A DNA stretch of 58,961 nucleotides from an uncultured Spirochaetota bacterium (GTDB taxonomy: Bacteria; Spirochaetota; Spirochaetia; Treponematales; UBA12059). Positions 55,095 through 58,961 of the stretch are shown here, one piece after another (the stretch's first letter is position 1; the number at the start of each line of letters is the position of its first letter). The stretch covers positions 1 to 58,961 of the forward strand of contig CALMRC010000020.1 of NCBI GenBank assembly GCA_937873275.1, read 5' to 3'. A model generated the notes under the pieces. That model saw only the letters and a program-made list of their open reading frames with translations, searched no databases and was not told where the DNA came from. A program made the translations under genes and the position numbers.

Positions 55095-57461
55095 TCACGA
55101 GTTCTTGCCCGAGCCGCCCCTCTCCTTGAGCATGTCGCCGAGGGTGTAGCCCTCCGCCGCGTCGTCCTGCATGAAGCGGGAGATCTCCTCCCTCTGCTGC
55201 TTCTTCACGAGGTCGCGCACGGACAACGAGAGCTTCTGCCGTTCCGGGCTCAGTTCCACGATGACCGTCTTGATGGGCTGCCCCACCTCCACCTTCTTGA
55301 CCGCGTCCTCGAAGGTCTCGTCCCGGTCCGTGGAGAGGTTCGACTTGTTCACGAGCCCCTCGATGTCCCCCTGGACCTTCACGAAGACGCCGAAGTCGGT
55401 GATCGAGGATACGGTGCCGTCCACCACGCTGCCCACGTGGAAGGCCGTGGCGAAGGAATGCCAGGGATCCTCGGAGAGCTGCTTGATGCCCAGCCGGATG
55501 TTCCGGTTGTCCTGGTCGGAGTCGATGACCATGACCTCGATCTCCTGGCCCACCTGGAGCTCGGAGCCGGGGTGCTTGACCCGCTTGGTCCAGGAGATGT
55601 CGTCCACGTGGAGGAATCCGTCGATGCCCTCCTCGAGCTCGATGAAGGCTCCGGCGTTGGTCAGCTTCACGACCTTCCGGGTCAGGCGCATGCCCACGGG
55701 GTATTTCTCGGAAACCTGGTCCCAGGGGTTGTCCTGTACCTGCTTGAGTCCCAGGGAGACTTTCCCGGCCTGGAGATCGTAGGCCAGGATCATGCACTGG
55801 ACGGGATCGCCGATCCGGAGCATCTCCTCGGGCTTGCGCACCTTGCGCACCCAGGAGAACTCGGAGATGTGCGCGAGTCCCTCGATGCCCTCCTCGATCT
55901 CGATGAAGGCGCCGTAGTCCGTGAGCTTGGTGACCTTGCCGTTCACCACGTCGCCGACGTGGTAGCGGGCCTCGAAGGACAGCCAGGGATCCTCGGTGAA
56001 ATGCTTGAGGGAGAGGTTGATCCGCTTCTCCTCGGGATCCATCCGGATGACCTTGAGCTCGATCTCCTGCCCCTTCTTCACGAAGTCCTTGGGCCGGGTT
56101 ACGTGTCCCCAGCTCATGTCGTTGATGTGCAGGAGGCCGTCGAAGCCGCCCAGGTCGATGAAAGCCCCGAAACTGGTGAAGCTCTTGACCTCGCCCTTGA
56201 CGGTGTCCCCGATCTGGACCTTGGAGAAGAATTCCTCGCGGTTCTTCTCGGTCTGCTCCTCCAGCCACTTGCGCCGGTTCACGACCAGGTTGACGCGCTT
56301 TTCGGAGTAGAGACGCTCCACGTAGAACTTGGTCTTGACGCCGACGAGGTAGTCGCCCTTCTCCACCCGCTGGGTGTCCGCCTTGGAGATCGGCAGGAAG
56401 GCCCGGAGGTTGGGGCCGAGGTTCACGTCGAACCCGCCCTTGATCTCCTTCTCGATGACTCCGTCCACGGGTTCGTTGTCCCGGAAGGCGTTGGAGATGA
56501 TGCGCCACCGGAGCTTCTCGTCCGCCCGCTTCTTGGACACGACGATCTCACCGGTGTAGGTCTCCTTCTTGAGGAGCACCACGCTGACCGTATCCCCGAT
56601 CTTCGGGGCCGTATCGAATTCGACCAGGGGGATCTTCCCCTCGGACTTGGCCCCCACGTCGATGAAGACGCAATCGTTCGCGACCTCGATCACCTGACCG
56701 TCGACGAGTTCCCCCTCTTCGAGGTGATCCATGGACTTGAGATACTGTTCCTGCAATTGTGTCTGGAAATTGTCCTCGGGGGACGCGGACCCTTCCATTC
56801 CCACTTCCTTCACACCCATAATGTTCCCTTGCTGTTGAATTTTCGTGTACACTTTCTCATAAACTTCCTCTATGGTCAAGTGAGAGGTGTCCAAATACAC
56901 GGCGTCCGGGGCTACTTTTAGGGGCCCCTCCGGTTTTTCCCGATCGATGCGGTCCCGCATCTCGATGTTTTGCCGGATCTCCTCCAGGCTCATCCCGCTC
57001 GTACCCTGGGAGAGTCTCCTCCGGGCCCGGCTTTCCGCCGTGGCGTCCAGGTAGAACTTGTACTCGGCGTCCGGGAAGACCGTGGTGGTCATGTCCCGAC
57101 CCTCCACGACGATGTCCAGGCTCCGGGAAAGCCCCCGGACCACGTCGTTTACCCGGTGACGGAGGGGCACGAAGGCGCTGACCTGGGCCACCCAGGCCTC
57201 CACGGCGTCGGTGCGAAGGTTCTCCTCCACGTCCCGGCCATCCAGGTGGACCCGTCCTCCCCGGTAATCAAGGCGGGCGGTCCGGGCCCATTCGACCGCG
57301 GGCCCCTCCTCGGAGGGGTCCAGGCCCGCGGATAGGATCCCGTAGGTCAGGGCGCGATAGAGGCTCCCGGAATTCACGTAGGTGAAGCCGAGGCGCTCGG
57401 CCACCATCCGGGCTATGGTGCTCTTGCCGGTTCCGGCGGGGCCGTCGATGGCTACGATCAT
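55095..57461 (-). CDS. cmk-rpsA: Cytidylate kinase fused to ribosomal protein S1
   Basis: One 788-codon frame joins two normally separate proteins. Residues 1 to about 210 are CMP kinase, with the P-loop IDGPAGTGKSTIARMVAERL and VVEGRDMTTTVFPDAEYKFY. From about 230 on there are six S1 repeats, such as GAFIDLGGFDGLLHINDMSW and GAFIEIEEGIEGLAHISEFS, the mRNA-binding part of the 30S subunit. The two genes are often neighbours, and a treponemal fusion is known. An in-frame ATG at codon 215 (56819) has AAGGGA five bases upstream and could give free S1 of about 574 residues. The start overlaps rluB by four bases. Confidence 0.94.
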   Translation of the reverse strand: MIVAIDGPAGTGKSTIARMVAERLGFTYVNSGSLYRALTYGILSAGLDPSEEGPAVEWARTARLDYRGGRVHLDGRDVEENLRTDAVEAWVAQVSAFVPLRHRVNDVVRGLSRSLDIVVEGRDMTTTVFPDAEYKFYLDATAESRARRRLSQGTSGMSLEEIRQNIEMRDRIDREKPEGPLKVAPDAVYLDTSHLTIEEVYEKVYTKIQQQGNIMGVKEVGMEGSASPEDNFQTQLQEQYLKSMDHLEEGELVDGQVIEVANDCVFIDVGAKSEGKIPLVEFDTAPKIGDTVSVVLLKKETYTGEIVVSKKRADEKLRWRIISNAFRDNEPVDGVIEKEIKGGFDVNLGPNLRAFLPISKADTQRVEKGDYLVGVKTKFYVERLYSEKRVNLVVNRRKWLEEQTEKNREEFFSKVQIGDTVKGEVKSFTSFGAFIDLGGFDGLLHINDMSWGHVTRPKDFVKKGQEIELKVIRMDPEEKRINLSLKHFTEDPWLSFEARYHVGDVVNGKVTKLTDYGAFIEIEEGIEGLAHISEFSWVRKVRKPEEMLRIGDPVQCMILAYDLQAGKVSLGLKQVQDNPWDQVSEKYPVGMRLTRKVVKLTNAGAFIELEEGIDGFLHVDDISWTKRVKHPGSELQVGQEIEVMVIDSDQDNRNIRLGIKQLSEDPWHSFATAFHVGSVVDGTVSSITDFGVFVKVQGDIEGLVNKSNLSTDRDETFEDAVKKVEVGQPIKTVIVELSPERQKLSLSVRDLVKKQQREEISRFMQDDAAEGYTLGDMLKERGGSGKNS

Positions 57462-58234
57462 GACGGGCGGCTCCTGGAATTGGATTTGGACGGGGGATTC
57501 GAGGCCGAGTCCCGCAGGGTGTCCCGCTCCGGCCCGGTCAAGTCCCGGAAGGCCCCGGGCGGGAGCCCCTCGAGGGTGACGGGCCCGATCCGGACCCGGG
57601 TCAGGCGGACCGCGGCCAGCCCGAAGGCGGCCAGGGCCCGGCGGATTTCCCGGTTTCGGCCCTCGATCAGCACCACCCGGAGGGTACGCTCGTCCTCGGG
57701 CGCGACGGAACGGGCCCGGAGGATCTGCCCCCCCTCCGGGATGCCCCGCTCGAAGGCCTTCGGGAAACCTTCCGGAACCGGACGGTCCGTCCGGACCCGG
57801 TACTCCTTCTCGATGTCGCCGGAGGGGTGGCCGACGAGACCCGCGAAGTCTCCGTCGTTGGTGAACAGCAGGAGCCCCTCGGAGTCGTAGTCCAGGCGGC
57901 CGATATTGTAGACCCGTTCCTCCACGGAAGGCTTCAACAGGTCCACCGCCACGGGCCGTCCATGGGGATCCGAGGCCGAGGAGAGCACCCCCGCGGGCTT
58001 GTGGAGGACCAGGTACCGCTTCCGCGTCTCCGGCCGGACGGGCGTGCCGTCCACCTCGACCCGGGTCCCCTCGCCTACCCGGACCCCCATCTCGGTGACG
58101 ACCCGTCCGTCCAGGGAAACGCGGCCCGCCCGGATGAGATCCTCGCAGGCACGGCGGCTCGCGACCCCGCAGGCGGCCAGGTAGGCCTGCAGGCGCGTGC
58201 CCCGGGGGCCCGGGGCGGCCTCTCCCTCCGTCAC
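57458..58234 (-). CDS. rluB: Pseudouridine synthase (RsuA/RluB/RluE family)
   Basis: The enzyme converts uridine to pseudouridine in ribosomal RNA. The 258-residue product has an N-terminal S4 RNA-binding domain (RLQAYLAACGVASRRACEDL, then IRAGRVSLDGRVV). The catalytic domain has LVLHKPAGVLSSASDP and GRLDYDSEGLLLFTNDGD, where the first Asp of LDYDSEG is the catalytic residue, and ends with EGRNREIRRALAAFGL. RluB is the best guess from the scpA-scpB-rluB order; the exact target uridine cannot be told from sequence. It overlaps scpB and cmk-rpsA by four bases each. Confidence 0.9.
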   Translation of the reverse strand: MTEGEAAPGPRGTRLQAYLAACGVASRRACEDLIRAGRVSLDGRVVTEMGVRVGEGTRVEVDGTPVRPETRKRYLVLHKPAGVLSSASDPHGRPVAVDLLKPSVEERVYNIGRLDYDSEGLLLFTNDGDFAGLVGHPSGDIEKEYRVRTDRPVPEGFPKAFERGIPEGGQILRARSVAPEDERTLRVVLIEGRNREIRRALAAFGLAAVRLTRVRIGPVTLEGLPPGAFRDLTGPERDTLRDSASNPPSKSNSRSRPS

Positions 58235-58779
58235 GGCTCCTCCCTCTCGAACCGTTCCCGGTCCAGTTCGTCCAGGCGGGGCAGGTCCGCGATGGAGTCG
58301 AGTCGGAAGTACTTGAGGAATTCCTTGGTGGTCCCGTACTGGATGGGTCGGCCCGGAGCGTCCTTCTTCCCGACCTCCTTGATCAGCTCCTTCTCCAGGA
58401 GGAAGTGGATCATGGTGTCCGCCCCGACCCCCCGGAGGGCCTCGATCTCCGCCCGGGTCACGGGCTGGGAATAGGCGATGATGGACAGGGTCTCCAGGGC
58501 GGCCTTGGAGAGCTTGGACTCCTTCTTCCGGCCGTAGTGCTCCCGCAGTCCCTCCCAGAGGTCCCGCTTGGGGGCCAGGGTCCAGCCTCCGCCGATCCGG
58601 ACAAGCTCCAGGCCGTGATCCGGCGCCGCGAGGGACTCCTCGAGGCAGCGGAGCGCGGCTTCCACCACGTCCTTGCCGAGACCGGAAATCCTCACCAGGG
58701 CCGCCAGGTCCTGGGGTTCCGGCTCGAGGAAGAGTATGGTCTCCAGAAGGGCGGTCTCACGCTCCAGGCGCACTTCCAT
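58231..58779 (-). CDS. scpB: Segregation and condensation protein ScpB
   Basis: ScpB joins ScpA and SMC to form the bacterial condensin that organises the chromosome. The 182-residue product has two winged-helix domains, including LSKAALETLSIIAYSQPVTR followed by AEIEALRGVGA, the family's best-kept segment, and GRPIQYGTTKEFLKYFRL. I start at ATG 58779, which has AGGAG six bases upstream. An in-frame ATG at 58821 would add 14 residues and has a weaker site. The gene overlaps the end of scpA, and its stop overlaps rluB. Confidence 0.94.
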   Translation of the reverse strand: MEVRLERETALLETILFLEPEPQDLAALVRISGLGKDVVEAALRCLEESLAAPDHGLELVRIGGGWTLAPKRDLWEGLREHYGRKKESKLSKAALETLSIIAYSQPVTRAEIEALRGVGADTMIHFLLEKELIKEVGKKDAPGRPIQYGTTKEFLKYFRLDSIADLPRLDELDRERFEREEP

Positions 58780-58961
58780 CGGGGGCTCCTGAGTCGTCGA
58801 TTCGTTCGCTTCGTTTGTCATGCCGTCTTATCTGTATGTCTCCGAAGAGTTTGTGCTGATAGATAGCGATCCACCGCAACTTCACGGCCTCCAGCACGGC
58901 CAGGAAGGCGCAGATGACGTCGAGGGTGGACTTCCGCCGGGTCAGGAGGTCCGTGAAGTCG
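58757..58961 (-). CDS. scpA: Segregation and condensation protein ScpA, C-terminal part
   Basis: Only the last 67 codons are in the window; the gene continues beyond 58961. The visible part, DFTDLLTRRKSTLDVICAFL followed by AVLEAVKLRWIAIYQHKLFG and DIQIRR, matches the C-terminal winged helix of ScpA (kleisin), which binds the SMC head. It ends with about 20 polar residues read in a different frame over the start of scpB, with which it overlaps by 23 bases. This is the usual scpA-scpB pairing. Confidence 0.85.
   Translation of the reverse strand, partial: DFTDLLTRRKSTLDVICAFLAVLEAVKLRWIAIYQHKLFGDIQIRRHDKRSERIDDSGAPDGSAPGA

Noticed and set aside
53676-56921. Open plus-strand frame of 1081 codons opposite the sigma-54 activator and cmk-rpsA
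   Set aside because: It is the mirror of well-supported minus-strand genes in GC-rich DNA, where stop codons are rare on the opposite strand; its low-complexity product matches no family.

Overview
The window is GC-rich chromosomal DNA from a spirochaete-like bacterium, most likely of the Treponema/Spirochaeta branch. The taxonomic call is an inference from gene content and order: rpsB-tsf-frr-uppS-cdsA-dxr-rseP; dnaG-rpoD-zinc-ribbon protein-rnpB-TPR protein-mreBCD-mrdA-rodA-radical SAM protein; and a single reading frame joining cytidylate kinase to ribosomal protein S1. These recall treponemal gene orders, but no database search was run.

Layout. (1) 1-2106, plus strand: end of rplI, dnaB and a ComFB-like gene, closed by a tandem hairpin repeat. 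(2) 2277-10100, minus strand: maf, then rpsB, tsf, frr, uppS, cdsA, dxr, rseP and a CpXC protein, mixing translation, isoprenoid/undecaprenyl and phospholipid synthesis with envelope stress. A tRNA-Arg with its own promoter, a HEAT-repeat protein and a lipoprotein lie upstream of it on the same strand. (3) 11785-16504, plus strand: a galactokinase-like protein lacking expected catalytic residues, surE, a TPR protein and a large exported TPR/NHL-repeat protein. (4) 16629-32516: a 15.9 kb integrated defence island. It is bounded by a 12-bp direct repeat whose right copy lies at the 5' end of tRNA-Thr. (5) 32506-49473, plus strand: tRNA-Thr, tRNA-Tyr, a YkgJ-like protein, a metallo-hydrolase, mltG, dnaG, rpoD, a zinc-ribbon protein, RNase P RNA, a TPR protein and the rod-shape operon mreB-mreC-mreD-mrdA-rodA, ending in a radical SAM/DUF2344 fusion. 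(6) 49556-58961, minus strand: scpA (partial), scpB, rluB, cmk-rpsA, a GAF/sigma-54 activator, a TPR membrane protein, a CHASE2 adenylate cyclase and a lipoprotein.

The island is the most interesting part. It carries a tyrosine integrase broken by a frameshift, then six co-directional, tightly packed genes: a SNF2/DUF3883 helicase, a class II Fic protein, a SIR2-like protein, a DUF1156 adenine methylase, a DUF262-HNH (GmrSD-like) protein and a HEPN-DUF499 ATPase with an Ig-like segment. The helicase, methylase and DUF499 ATPase resemble the helicase-methylase-ATPase (Hma) type of anti-phage system, a relative of DISARM. Fic, SIR2 and DUF262-HNH appear to be extra effector modules in the same transcription unit. 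The SIR2 gene and two internal patches of the methylase gene are far more AT-rich than the rest (about 35-38% GC in rows counted by hand, against 73% in a neighbouring row), so the system looks mosaic. The element's right end also carries a promoter-like sequence that could have replaced the original tRNA-Thr promoter.
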